Assembly (NCBI GenBank): GCA_030667105.1
Contig: DAOUWN010000052.1
Span: 1-9,734 of the forward strand
Direction: 5' to 3'
Length of the DNA stretch: 9,734 nt
Source: Deltaproteobacteria bacterium
GTDB lineage: Bacteria > Desulfobacterota > Desulfobacteria > C00003060
Every line of letters starts with the position of its first letter. The first letter of the stretch is position 1. The notes under the pieces are model-generated. The model saw only the letters and a list, made by a program, of their open reading frames with translations, did not search any database and was not told the origin of the DNA. This document shows positions 1 through 9,633 of the stretch, piece after piece. A program made the translations under genes and the position numbers.

Positions 1-813
1 CTAATATCCGTGGGCAGCGTGCTTTGTGCGCTTGCCATAAACGGGATTCTGATTCCCCATAAATTTGTGAGCGGAGGGTTTACGGGATTGGCGCTCGTTA
101 TTTATTATCTCCTGCCCGCCGTACCGGTGGCATGGATTTACTTTTTTCTTAATGTTCCTCTTTTTGCCTTAGGGTGGAAATATGTGGGCCGGCGTTTCTT
201 CATCTATAGTATAGCTGGGATGATAATCTTTTCTTGTGCCCTTAGATGGGTTAACGCCTCCATTCCGGTTCAAGACCAGATCCTGAGCGCTCTCCTGGCA
301 GGCATCATTTCCGGGGCAGGTGCGGGCATTATTCTTAGGTCAGTGGGATCGGCTGGAGGACTGGATATCCTGTCGGTCATCCTACTTCAAAGTTGCTCAG
401 TCCGTCTCGGTACTACCAGCCTCGCCTTCAACAGCCTCGTGTTGGTGACAGCGGCCATGCTTTTGTCCCTTGAAAGGGCCCTGTATACACTCGTCTATGT
501 TTATGTTAACTCATACATGCTCAACCTGGTAGTAACGGGTCTGAGTCAGAGAAAGGCAGTCTTCATCATCTCTCCCCGCTGGCAGGAAATATCCCAAGAG
601 ATTTTCGAGAAGCTTGATCGAGGCTTGACAGTCATCAAAGGTCAAGGGGGGTACTCGGGTCAGGAAGAGCAGATCTTATATACGGTCATCACCTTCCGGG
701 AGCTATCCCGACTTAAAGGAATTATTCGCCGGCTGGATCCAAATGCTTTTGTGGTTGTTACTGAAACATTGGAGGTAATGGGACAACGCATCGGGAATCA
801 GCCTCATTGGTGA
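1..813 (+). CDS. YitT family integral membrane protein, 5' partial
   Basis: The reading frame is open from the first base, so the true start lies upstream; the GTG at 10 is internal to the family's first helix. The visible part is about 270 residues, and family members are usually about 280-290. The N-terminal two thirds is hydrophobic with about five membrane segments and carries the family signature around INGILIPHKFVSGGFTGLAL and a glycine-rich SVGSAGGLDILSV stretch (DUF161/YitT_membrane). The last roughly 85 residues form a soluble DUF2179 domain with the typical VFIISPRW, LDRGLTVIKGQGGYSG and LDPNAFVVV blocks. The DUF2179 fold resembles small ligand-binding domains, but no transported substrate is established for the family. 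It is co-directional with the ATPase operon but separated by about 840 bases of repeat and transposon debris, so no functional link is implied. Family assignment is firm; function is unknown. Confidence 0.9.
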   Translation, partial: LISVGSVLCALAINGILIPHKFVSGGFTGLALVIYYLLPAVPVAWIYFFLNVPLFALGWKYVGRRFFIYSIAGMIIFSCALRWVNASIPVQDQILSALLAGIISGAGAGIILRSVGSAGGLDILSVILLQSCSVRLGTTSLAFNSLVLVTAAMLLSLERALYTLVYVYVNSYMLNLVVTGLSQRKAVFIISPRWQEISQEIFEKLDRGLTVIKGQGGYSGQEEQILYTVITFRELSRLKGIIRRLDPNAFVVVTETLEVMGQRIGNQPHW

Positions 814-821
814 GGCTCTTT
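800..821 (+). terminator. Hairpin across the YitT stop codon, possible weak terminator
   Basis: A perfect 7-bp stem, AGCCTCA (800-806) with TGAGGCT (811-817), closes on a TTGG tetraloop. It includes the TGA stop codon at 811-813 and is followed by a short CTTT run. The stem is good but the T-tract is poor, so it may be a weak terminator or an mRNA 3'-end stabiliser. Confidence 0.4.
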
Positions 822-863
822 GGCGATTATGTGATCGACGTTTGGGATGAATAGGAAACGGAA

Positions 864-914
864 GGGTCAGGTCTCAACATTTGACATTTGTGTTGAAAGT
901 TGAGACCTGACCCC
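864..914. repeat. REP-like palindromic element
   Basis: A perfect 15-bp inverted repeat: GGGTCAGGTCTCAAC at 864-878 and its exact complement at 899-913. The loop is 20 nt and can itself pair partly (CAACA with TGTTG). The GGGTCAGGTCT start resembles the extragenic palindromes associated with REP-associated tyrosine transposases (IS200-like) in delta- and gammaproteobacteria. No such transposase is in the window, so it would be a non-autonomous copy. It abuts the truncated end of the transposase remnant at 914. Resemblance to the REP class is from memory, not a search. Confidence 0.65.
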
Positions 915-1273
915 ATAGCATTTCCTGGCAGCGTGAGCGATGCGGCAAGGGGGAGGAAGTGCACAGTATTATGAAGGAGGATTTTGCTGGCGGTAAGCTT
1001 CCCTGCGCAGAGTTTGGAGCCAATGCAGCCTGGTGGTGGATCATGGTGCTGGCATTCAATCTACAGTCAATCTTTAAAAGCCATGTTTTACCTGCTGGTT
1101 GGGAGAACAAACGCCTGAAGTCCATACGGTTCAATTTGATTAACCTGCCTGGCCGGTTGATAAAAAGATCACGGCAGCTCATAGTAAGATTGACCAGCGG
1201 CCATAGCTCCAATGCACTTATATGGCAAGCCAGAGAGCGTCTCAAGGGGCTTGTTTACGGACCGGCCGGATGA
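914..1273 (+). pseudogene. IS1380-family transposase, C-terminal remnant
   Basis: The frame is open from the edge of the REP-like hairpin (in-frame stop at 908-910) to the TGA at 1271-1273, about 119 codons. The peptide reads SWQRERCGKGEEVHSIMKED from 923, then LPCAEFGANAAWWWIMVLAF, and ends LINLPGRLI...RQLIVRLTSGH...ARERLKGLVYGPAG. These are the conserved C-terminal blocks of IS1380-type DDE transposases (DDE_Tnp_1 superfamily), which are normally about 430-470 residues. Homology continues upstream of any start codon and stops at the REP-like element, so this is a truncated fragment and not a small gene. The N-terminal catalytic Asp residues are missing and no terminal inverted repeat was identified. 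It marks past mobile-element activity just upstream of the ATPase operon. Confidence 0.8.
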
Positions 1274-3423
<2,150 letters not shown>

Positions 3424-3431
<8 letters not shown>

Positions 3432-3768
3432 GCGTCACATTGCAAATGGCAAGCGCCAAGGCGTGCAAACCGAACTTGGCAGGACGGTAAAGATTAAAGA
3501 AGCCCGGAAGATCAGGGCCCGTGACCGAAAGGATCAGTCCGTTTGGTTTGGGCTGGGCATGTTCGGGCTGGTTGGATGGTCGGTGAGCATCCCCACGGTT
3601 GTGGGTATAACATTGGGTGTCTGGATCGATTTGAGGTGGCCAAGCCGATATTCGTGGACCCTTATGCTGCTCATCATAGGCATTGCAATTGGGTGTTTGA
3701 ATGCCTGGTTTTGGGTCTCCCGTGAGCGGAAGATGATCGAAGAGGAAAGAGATCTTGAACGTAAGTGA
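3424..3768 (+). CDS. atpQ: N-type ATPase small membrane subunit AtpQ (AtpI/AtpZ-like)
   Basis: A 114-residue membrane protein with a basic N-terminus (about 1-38) and two predicted membrane helices at about 41-67 and 77-98. Between and within them is the family pattern GWSVSIPTVVGITLGVWIDL followed by SWTL and IGCLNAWFW. This matches the putative F0F1-ATPase subunit family (ATPase_gene1) found as the third gene of N-ATPase operons; its role is probably rotor assembly or cation handling, as inferred for AtpI/AtpZ relatives. The ATG at 3424 overlaps the atpC stop by 8 bases, and no strong ribosome binding site precedes it. The frame extends upstream inside atpC, but that part is not expected to be translated. 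The 3' end overlaps atpR by 14 bases. Confidence 0.85.
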
Positions 3769-4081
3769 GCTTTTGCGCCTGACACTGTCTCTTGGAGCAG
3801 GTATCGGTCTCGGAGTCTTCTATTTCGGGGGTCTTTGGTTGACCGTTAGAAAGCTGCCCACAGCGCCTCGGCCTGTCTTTCTGAGCCTGTCAAGTTTTTT
3901 CGCGCGCATGGCAGTGGTCCTGATCGGCTTCTATTTTGTTATGGACGGTCGCTGGGAACGACTCTTTGTTTGTCTGTTGGGTTTTCTAGGGGCGCGATTC
4001 GTCCTCGTGCGGCTATGGGGTCCTGACAGAGGCAATTATCCCCTGTGTGCAAGATTTGGAAAAGGTGATTCAAATATTTAA
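3755..4081 (+). CDS. atpR: N-type ATPase small membrane subunit AtpR
   Basis: A 108-residue hydrophobic protein with three predicted membrane helices at about 10-30, 43-63 and 68-87. GAGIGLGVFYFGGLWLTVRK and the SFFAR motif with an arginine inside helix 2 (R51) match the AtpR family, which occurs only in N-ATPase operons. Published analysis of the family suggested that the buried arginine contacts the extra carboxylate of the c subunit, as a stator or assembly factor; that role is inferred. I chose the TTG at 3755 because AGAGGA (3741-3746) lies upstream and no ATG or GTG gives a complete first helix. It overlaps the atpQ stop by 14 bases. A 43-base gap to atpB follows. Confidence 0.85.
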   Translation: MNVSELLRLTLSLGAGIGLGVFYFGGLWLTVRKLPTAPRPVFLSLSSFFARMAVVLIGFYFVMDGRWERLFVCLLGFLGARFVLVRLWGPDRGNYPLCARFGKGDSNI

Positions 4082-4124
4082 CATGCGGTGTATTAAAAAA
4101 GATTTTGAAGTGAGGTTTTAGAAC

Positions 4125-4829
4125 ATGCGCATTAGTCCGGATACCTTGGTACTGTTTCGATGGGGGCCCATAGTCATAAACGCTACCATTATATATACAT
4201 GGGCAGTCATGGCTCTCATGGTCCTTGGCTCTAAGTTGGTGACCCGAGAACTCACGACAGAGACTCGTTTCTCTCGATGGCAGAACCTTATGGAGGTGCT
4301 TGTCACTGGCATAAGGAAGCAGATCCGGGAAATCAGTGGCCAAGATCCCCGGGAATACCTCCCTTTTGTGGGCACACTTTTTTTGTTTGTTGCGGTGTGC
4401 AACCTCTTGAGCATCGTCCCTGGATATGAGGCCCCGACTGGCTCGCTTTCGACGACAGCCGCACTTGCCGCATGTGTATTTGTCGCGGTTCCTTTATACG
4501 GCATCGCTCACAGGGGGCTTTCCTATTTTGCACAGTACATCAAACCCTCGGTATTCATGCTGCCGTTCAACATCATGGGGGAATTGTCCCGTACCCTGGC
4601 ACTGGCCGTCCGGCTTTTTGGAAATGTGATGAGCGGCACGATGATCGTTGGTATTCTTCTTGGCGTCACACCACTACTTTTCCCCATTGTCATGCAGGCC
4701 CTGGGCCTGTTGACGGGGTTGATCCAGGCATACATATTCGCAATCTTGGCTATGGTATACATTGCTGCCGCTACCCGCGTGCAGCAGCGGGAAGGACAGA
4801 CTGATCAGCAAGGCGAGAAAGGAGAATAG
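4125..4829 (+). CDS. atpB: N-type F1FO-ATPase subunit a
   Basis: Stator channel subunit that carries ions to and from the c-ring across the cytoplasmic membrane. The 234-residue protein has about five membrane helices. The essential arginine is R163 in MGELSRTLALAVRLFGNVMS, and the conserved C-terminal glutamine is Q201 in GLLTGLIQAYIFAILAMVYI. An amphipathic stretch at about 45-75 precedes LPFVGTLFLFVAVCNLLSIV. The ATG at 4125 is preceded by GAAGTGAGGT (4107-4116). Its length is on the short side relative to housekeeping a subunits, as is usual for this type. It is followed by atpE after 4 bases. Confidence 0.95.
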   Translation: MRISPDTLVLFRWGPIVINATIIYTWAVMALMVLGSKLVTRELTTETRFSRWQNLMEVLVTGIRKQIREISGQDPREYLPFVGTLFLFVAVCNLLSIVPGYEAPTGSLSTTAALAACVFVAVPLYGIAHRGLSYFAQYIKPSVFMLPFNIMGELSRTLALAVRLFGNVMSGTMIVGILLGVTPLLFPIVMQALGLLTGLIQAYIFAILAMVYIAAATRVQQREGQTDQQGEKGE

Positions 4830-4833
4830 CTAT

Positions 4834-5112
4834 ATGGATAACGTTGGTCTTATTGGCACAATATCCATTATTGCATCTGGGCTGACAATTGCAATAGGTT
4901 CGGTTGGTCCTGCATTAGGAGAAGGCCGAGCCTTGGCCCAAGCATTGAGTTCTATTGCCCAGCAGCCTGATGAAGCCAATACTATCACACGAACCCTCTT
5001 CGTTGGTCTGGCCATGGTGGAATCTACGGCAATCTACTGCTTTGTCGTGGCTATGATTCTAATCTTTGCCAATCCCTTCTGGGAACACGTTATATCAAAA
5101 GCGGGAGGATAA
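4834..5112 (+). CDS. atpE: N-type F1FO-ATPase subunit c (rotor ring)
   Basis: A 92-residue two-helix protein forming the ion-carrying rotor ring. Helix 1 holds GSVGPALGEGRALAQAL with a glutamate at position 30, where Na+-type Ilyobacter c has Q32. The loop is AQQPD at 42-46. Helix 2 holds LAMVESTAIY, giving the ion carboxylate E63 plus S64, T65 and Y68, equivalent to Ilyobacter E65, S66, T67 and Y70. Two carboxylates per site are typical of N-type rings. The glycine motif of helix 1 is degenerate (S23-x-G25-x-A27-x-G29). The ATG at 4834 has AAAGGAGA (4818-4825) upstream. Na+ versus H+ specificity cannot be settled from sequence: a related N-type ring from Burkholderia with two carboxylates was reported to bind H+. 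Confidence 0.96.
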   Translation: MDNVGLIGTISIIASGLTIAIGSVGPALGEGRALAQALSSIAQQPDEANTITRTLFVGLAMVESTAIYCFVVAMILIFANPFWEHVISKAGG

Positions 5113-5115
5113 TCA

Positions 5116-5973
5116 GTGTTGATTGATTGGTTTACCGTCATTGCACAGATCTTCAATTTCCTCGTGCTCGTGTACCTTCTCAAGCGTTTTCTCTATAAGC
5201 CTATCATCAAGGCCATGGATGGACGAGAGCGACGCATTGCAGGCCGATTGGAGGAAGCCGACAAAAGAGAAGAAGAGGCCCGGCAAGAACTGGAACAATA
5301 TGAGCAAAGAAACAGAGAGCTTGATAGTCAGCGTAAGCAGTTGGTAAGCCAAATGAAGGAGGACGTCGAGGCTCAGCGAAAAGAACTCGTCAGCCAAGCA
5401 CGCCACCAGGTCGATGCCATTCGGACCAACTGGTACGAAGCATTAGAGCGAGAGAAAGAGTCTTTACTCCAGGATCTCCGCGAACGCACAGGCAAGCACA
5501 CGTACGCCGTTGCCCGCCGAGCACTCAAAGACCTGGCCAATGTCGAGCTTGAGCAACACATTGTTCGTGTCTTCATCGAACGTCTACGCAGCCTCGATAA
5601 AGAGGAACAAAGGGCACTTAAGGAGTCTGTTCAGAAGTCGAAGCGAGAAGTCACTGTGATAAGCGCCTTTGAGATTCTTAAGGAATCGTCACAAGAAATA
5701 GTGCAGGTCATAAGGGAGTATTTGTCCGATCCCGTGGATTTGCGTTTTGAAACGTCTCCGGAAGTAATCTGTGGGATCGAACTAAGAGTCCAGGGACGCA
5801 AGATTGCCTGGAGTGTACCTGACTATCTTGATGGTCTGGAAACAATCTTAGCTAAGGTCTTAGGAGGCGAAACAAAAGGGCCGGGCGAACAGCCGCCCCG
5901 TGAGAAGAAGCGCGAAGCTCTTGATCAAGAGGCACAGAAGAAAAGGGAGGGATCCGCCCTTGGAAAAGAGTGA
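5116..5973 (+). CDS. atpF: N-type F1FO-ATPase long subunit b with delta-like C-terminus
   Basis: Peripheral stalk subunit. The first 25 residues form one membrane helix ([20 protein letters not shown]), followed by a long charged coiled coil to about residue 150 typical of subunit b. At 285 residues it is far longer than a usual b (about 160). The region at about 150-260 ([20 protein letters not shown] through [20 protein letters not shown]) resembles the C-terminal half of subunit delta. The operon has no atpH, so this part probably substitutes for delta. This matches the alternate F1F0 subunit B family. A Lys/Glu-rich tail ends the protein and is partly covered by the start of atpA. The GTG at 5116 follows GGGAGG (5103-5108) across the atpE stop; it overlaps atpA by 14 bases. 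Confidence 0.92.
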   Translation: MLIDWFTVIAQIFNFLVLVYLLKRFLYKPIIKAMDGRERRIAGRLEEADKREEEARQELEQYEQRNRELDSQRKQLVSQMKEDVEAQRKELVSQARHQVDAIRTNWYEALEREKESLLQDLRERTGKHTYAVARRALKDLANVELEQHIVRVFIERLRSLDKEEQRALKESVQKSKREVTVISAFEILKESSQEIVQVIREYLSDPVDLRFETSPEVICGIELRVQGRKIAWSVPDYLDGLETILAKVLGGETKGPGEQPPREKKREALDQEAQKKREGSALGKE

Positions 5974-7477
5974 AGCACTGAAGGCTTTTCTTGACGGGAC
6001 ATTTGCCACCCTTGATGGCGTGTTGGAACGTTACACAGCGGACCTTAGGGGACAAGAGGTCGGAAAGCTGAACTATATTGGGAAGGGAATCGCCCGGGTC
6101 GAAGGCTTACTAGGGGTGAGATCGGAGGAGCTTGTCCTGTTGCCGGACAATGTATTGGGCATGGTTTTCAACATAGATCCGTCGGAGGTCGGTGTCATTC
6201 TGCTCGGAGATAGTCCTACTCTGAAGGCGGGGTCGGAAGTGAGGAGGACAGGGCGGATTCTGCAAGTCCCTGTAGGTGATGGCTTGATTGGTCGCGTAGT
6301 AGACCCCATGGGCCGCCCATTGGATGATCTTGGCCCTCTGAGAAGTTCAAAATGGCTCCCAGTCGAGCGGGAGGCTCCTGAAATCATGGACCGCGCACCA
6401 GTGACTGTTCCGCTTCAAACCGGCCTCAAGGTGGTGGATGCCTTAATACCCATTGGCCGGGGACAGCGGGAACTTGTCCTGGGTGACCGGCAAACAGGCA
6501 AGACGGCCATTGCGCTGGATACCATCATCAACCAGCAAGATAAAGGGGTGCTGTGCGTATACTGTGCCATTGGTCAGCGAAGTTCATCAGTGGCTAAACT
6601 CATTGAGGACTTGCGAAGGCACGATGCCATGGCATACTGCATCATTATGATGGCAGAGGGTGAAGATCCTCCGGGGTTGCAGTTCATTGCGCCGTATGCT
6701 GCGACCAGTATGGCAGAGTATTTTGTTGAACAAGGACGCGATGTTCTGATTGTATACGACGACTTGACGCGCCATGCCCAGGCTTATCGGGAGCTGTCCC
6801 TTTTGCTGCGCCGGCCTCCAGGCAGGGAGGCCTTTCCCGGCGATATATTCTATATTCATTCCCGACTACTTGAACGCGCTACCCATCTTCGAGAGGAGCT
6901 TGGTGGAGGTTCTTTGAGCGCTATGCCCATCGTGGAAACAGAGGCACAGAACATGTCGGCATACATCCCAACCAACATTATCTCTATTACTGACGGGCAG
7001 ATCTACCTTTCTCCCAACCTTTTTCAAAAAGGTGTCCTCCCGGCTGTAGATGTTGGCAAGTCTGTTTCCAGGGTGGGCGGCAAAACCCAGCTTTCTGCCT
7101 ATCGTGCCGTGGCCGGCCACTTACGCCTCTCCTATTCTCAGTTTGAAGAACTCGAAACCTTTGCCCGTTTCGGCACCCGTCTCGATGAAGCCACACAAAA
7201 GACTCTGGAGCATGGTCGGCGTATCAGGGAGGTTCTCAAACAGCCCCAGTACCAGCCCATGTCGGTATCCGAACAAATTGCTGTTCTTCTGGCAGCAGCA
7301 GAGGGGATGTTTGACGCACTTCCACCGGATCAAGTCGCAATAGCCGGCAAGCGGATACGGAAGGCCGTGACTGCCGGGCTTCCCGATCTCTGTGTCGATA
7401 TGGAATCTGGAAGTAAACTAAGCGAAGAGGACCGCAATCGTCTCTTGGAGGTCGCCCGTAATGCGATTGCCCTCTAA
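5960..7477 (+). CDS. atpA: N-type F1FO-ATPase subunit alpha
   Basis: Non-catalytic nucleotide-binding subunit of F1 that supplies the arginine finger to the beta site. With 505 residues it has normal family length. Motifs are the P-loop GDRQTGKT at 175-182, [49 protein letters not shown], and [10 protein letters not shown] with the arginine finger at R371. The start is a TTG at 5960 with GGGAGG (5945-5950) 9 bases upstream; the GTG at 5900 in the same frame would overlap atpF by 74 bases and add 20 basic residues with no family support. It overlaps the atpF stop by 14 bases. A 40-base spacer precedes atpG. Confidence 0.95.
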   Translation: MEKSEALKAFLDGTFATLDGVLERYTADLRGQEVGKLNYIGKGIARVEGLLGVRSEELVLLPDNVLGMVFNIDPSEVGVILLGDSPTLKAGSEVRRTGRILQVPVGDGLIGRVVDPMGRPLDDLGPLRSSKWLPVEREAPEIMDRAPVTVPLQTGLKVVDALIPIGRGQRELVLGDRQTGKTAIALDTIINQQDKGVLCVYCAIGQRSSSVAKLIEDLRRHDAMAYCIIMMAEGEDPPGLQFIAPYAATSMAEYFVEQGRDVLIVYDDLTRHAQAYRELSLLLRRPPGREAFPGDIFYIHSRLLERATHLREELGGGSLSAMPIVETEAQNMSAYIPTNIISITDGQIYLSPNLFQKGVLPAVDVGKSVSRVGGKTQLSAYRAVAGHLRLSYSQFEELETFARFGTRLDEATQKTLEHGRRIREVLKQPQYQPMSVSEQIAVLLAAAEGMFDALPPDQVAIAGKRIRKAVTAGLPDLCVDMESGSKLSEEDRNRLLEVARNAIAL

Positions 7478-7517
7478 CTATCCCGCAGTTACACCAACGG
7501 ACAGCATCTGACCAATC

Positions 7518-8414
7518 ATGGAAACCATTGAGTCCCTGAGACGGCGAATCAGTAGCACAGAGGATTTGCACTCTGTTGTGAGGACGATGAAGGCCCTGGC
7601 TGCAGTCAATATTCGTCAGTACGAAAGGGCGGTCGAATCCCTTGCTGAGTATAACCGGACGGTTGAGATGGGTTTTCAGGTGCTTCTAAAACAAAATTAC
7701 GAGGGAATTACAATGGCCAAGCCTGCCCTCAGCGAGCGCCTTGGAGGCATTGTTTTCGGGTCAGACCAGGGGATGGTTGGACAGTTCAATGAAGTCATAG
7801 CACGGTATGCAGCTTCTGAGCTAGAAAAACAGCAGGTACTACAAGAAAACCTTATCCTGCTGGCTGCCGGCGCCCGAGTCTCAGCACGCCTGGAAGAGGC
7901 TGGCTACCCTGCTGAGGATTATATTTCTCTTCCAGGCTCTGTGTTGGCAATTACTCCTGTTGTCCAGGACGTCGTGCTGAAAATAGAAATGTGGCGTTCT
8001 CAACGAGAAATCGATAAGGTTCTTCTCTTCTTCAATAGACCGTTATCTGGAGCGTCCTATCGGCCTTATACCATCCAGCTTCTCCCTGTGGACCTGGAAT
8101 GGTTTCAAGACCTGCCACGAAGACCTTGGCCATGCAGGGCCATTCCGTACTTTACCATGGACTGGGATGGGCTTTTTTCTCGGCTGATTCGACAGTATTT
8201 CTTTGTATCGCTCTATCGGGCTTTCGCCGAATCACTTGCCAGCGAGAATGCCAGTCGGCTGGCATCTATGCAAGTCGCTGAGAGGAACGTCGAAAATCGC
8301 CTGGATGAACTCAACGCGCAGTATCACCAACAACGACAGGGCGCCATCGACGCAGAGCTTTTTGACCTTGTGGCTGGTTTTGAGGCACTGAGCGGGATAG
8401 TTCAGGAGACTTGA
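7518..8414 (+). CDS. atpG: N-type F1FO-ATPase subunit gamma
   Basis: Central rotor shaft that couples ring rotation to the catalytic hexamer. The 298 residues start METIESLRRRISSTEDLHSV, the N-terminal coiled-coil half, with VRTMKALAAVNIRQYERAVE following. GSDQGMVGQFN at 81-91 is the N-type version of the GlcGxFN motif of housekeeping gammas (TSDRGLCGGFN). The C-terminal helix carries ESLASENASRLASMQVAERN, the conserved part that enters the hexamer. The ATG at 7518 has no clear ribosome binding site, but the N-terminal match supports it. It is the last gene of the operon, as expected for the N-type order; no hairpin with a T-tract was seen after it. Confidence 0.93.
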   Translation: METIESLRRRISSTEDLHSVVRTMKALAAVNIRQYERAVESLAEYNRTVEMGFQVLLKQNYEGITMAKPALSERLGGIVFGSDQGMVGQFNEVIARYAASELEKQQVLQENLILLAAGARVSARLEEAGYPAEDYISLPGSVLAITPVVQDVVLKIEMWRSQREIDKVLLFFNRPLSGASYRPYTIQLLPVDLEWFQDLPRRPWPCRAIPYFTMDWDGLFSRLIRQYFFVSLYRAFAESLASENASRLASMQVAERNVENRLDELNAQYHQQRQGAIDAELFDLVAGFEALSGIVQET

Positions 8415-8573
8415 GGATTATTGACGTGTTGCTCGATCAGCGGACAGTTTCCTATCGCAAGATTTCACTGATTGATCCGTCCATTCTTTTCTGTTTTGCA
8501 GAAGACTTGTTCGAACCGCTGGTCGTTTTTTTCTCTATGTCACAACTCTCAGAATCCTTAACCCCTGTAACGA

Positions 8574-8582
8574 AAGGAGGTG
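8574..8582 (+). promoter_or_regulatory. Near-consensus ribosome binding site of the usp gene
   Basis: AAGGAGGTG lies 5 bases before the ATG at 8588, almost a full complement of the 16S rRNA 3' end and much stronger than any site in the ATPase operon. It fixes the usp start against the in-frame upstream codons that run back to 8411. Confidence 0.85.
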
Positions 8583-8587
8583 GCCTT

Positions 8588-9526
8588 ATGGCTGACTTGA
8601 CCAAAATGATCGCAGTCCCTCTGGATGGTTCACAAAACGCCATGAAGTCCATTGACTACATCAGCCTCATCTTTGGCCCCAAGCACGACCTGGAAGTCAC
8701 CCTTTTGTATGTGCTTCCGTCACTGCCGTCACTTCTTGTTGATGACCGAGGCATGGGCCATAAGGATAGGCTAAAGCTTAAGTCCATCGAGGACAAGAAT
8801 GTCCAAATGGCTGAACGGATACTGGCAGAGGGTAAGAAGTATCTCATCCGAAAAGGCTTCAGAGTGGAAAAGATAAAGACGATTTACAAACAAAAGAAGT
8901 TGGGAATTCCGAGAGATATCTCTATGTGGGCAGATGACAGGCGGGCAGATGCAATAGTTATCAGTACACGAGGGCGGAATCGGATAGAGGCCTTTTTTAT
9001 GGGAGAAGTCGCGAGAAAGCTGCTTGAATACTGTAAAATCTGCCCTATATGGATTGTTAGTGGTGTGGCGAAGTCAAACCATGTACTTATTGCCGTGGAC
9101 AGTTCGGAAAATGCACTCAGGGTGGTGGATCATACAGGATTTATGCTCGCCGGAACCGAATGCCAAGTGACACTATTCCACTCCATGAGAGACCTGAGAC
9201 GGTTTATGCCGAAAGAGGTGTTGGATGAAGCTCCAGAGCTCGAAAAACTTTGGAAGCATAAAGCGGGTGAGCAGATTGCCCCATACATGAAGAAAGCTAA
9301 AGAGATGCTCCTGCAAGCGGGACTCAAGGAAAAGCAAGTTAAAACCAAAGTCGTTGACGGAAGCCGGAGCGCGGCCAAGGACATTTTGGACGAGGTAAAA
9401 TCCACTAACTGCGGGACCATTGTGATAGGACGTCGTGGCCAGTCCGCAGAGAAAGAGTTTTCTATGGGCAGCGTAGCAACCAAGGTAGTCGAAGCCGCTG
9501 CCATGACCGTGAGCGTTGTCCCGTAA
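8588..9526 (+). CDS. Tandem universal stress protein (two UspA domains)
   Basis: A 312-residue cytoplasmic protein made of two UspA-like domains, about 1-160 and 165-312. Domain 1 begins MIAVPLDGSQNAMKSIDYIS and domain 2 begins VLIAVDSSENALRVVDHTGF. The ATP-binding signature G-2x-G-9x-G(S/T) is intact in domain 2 (G281, G284, G294, S295). In domain 1 it is degenerate: S126-x2-G129-x9-G139-E140, with the first glycine and the final Ser/Thr replaced. Domain 2 probably binds ATP and domain 1 probably does not, or binds it weakly. Usp proteins respond to starvation and stress, but no specific target is known here. It lies 173 bases after atpG in the same direction, so it may be read with the operon or have its own promoter; none was recognised. 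Confidence 0.9.
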   Translation: MADLTKMIAVPLDGSQNAMKSIDYISLIFGPKHDLEVTLLYVLPSLPSLLVDDRGMGHKDRLKLKSIEDKNVQMAERILAEGKKYLIRKGFRVEKIKTIYKQKKLGIPRDISMWADDRRADAIVISTRGRNRIEAFFMGEVARKLLEYCKICPIWIVSGVAKSNHVLIAVDSSENALRVVDHTGFMLAGTECQVTLFHSMRDLRRFMPKEVLDEAPELEKLWKHKAGEQIAPYMKKAKEMLLQAGLKEKQVKTKVVDGSRSAAKDILDEVKSTNCGTIVIGRRGQSAEKEFSMGSVATKVVEAAAMTVSVVP

Positions 9527-9633
9527 TAAGAGACGTGTAAGGATTTCTAGACCTAATATCGATATTTGGCAATGCCGTGCTCGGAGAAAAAAGAAACATC
9601 CTGACCCCTGAATTAGATGGAGATAGATCTTCA
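9527..9633. other. Intergenic region between usp and pyk, with a 12-bp palindrome
   Basis: About 107 bases without a gene. It holds the perfect palindrome AATATCGATATT at 9555-9566, a possible operator, and CCTGACCCC at 9600-9608, the same 9 bases that end the REP-like hairpin at 906-914. No terminator hairpin with a T-tract was seen. Confidence 0.35.

Noticed and set aside
874..1245. Minus-strand ORF opposite the transposase remnant
   Set aside because: It is the antisense shadow of the remnant and REP-like hairpin, with no recognisable protein features.
959..1273. A 104-residue protein starting at the GTG at 959 as an independent small gene
   Set aside because: The transposase homology continues in frame upstream of this codon to about 923, so it is the tail of a truncated transposase.
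5900..5959. Alternative alpha-subunit start at the GTG at 5900
   Set aside because: It would overlap atpF by 74 bases and add residues with no alpha homology; the TTG at 5960 has a good ribosome binding site and gives normal length.
8411..8587. N-terminal extension of the Usp protein from a TTG at 8411 or ATG at 8537
   Set aside because: The UspA fold begins right after the ATG at 8588, which has a near-consensus ribosome binding site; the upstream frame is simply open by chance.
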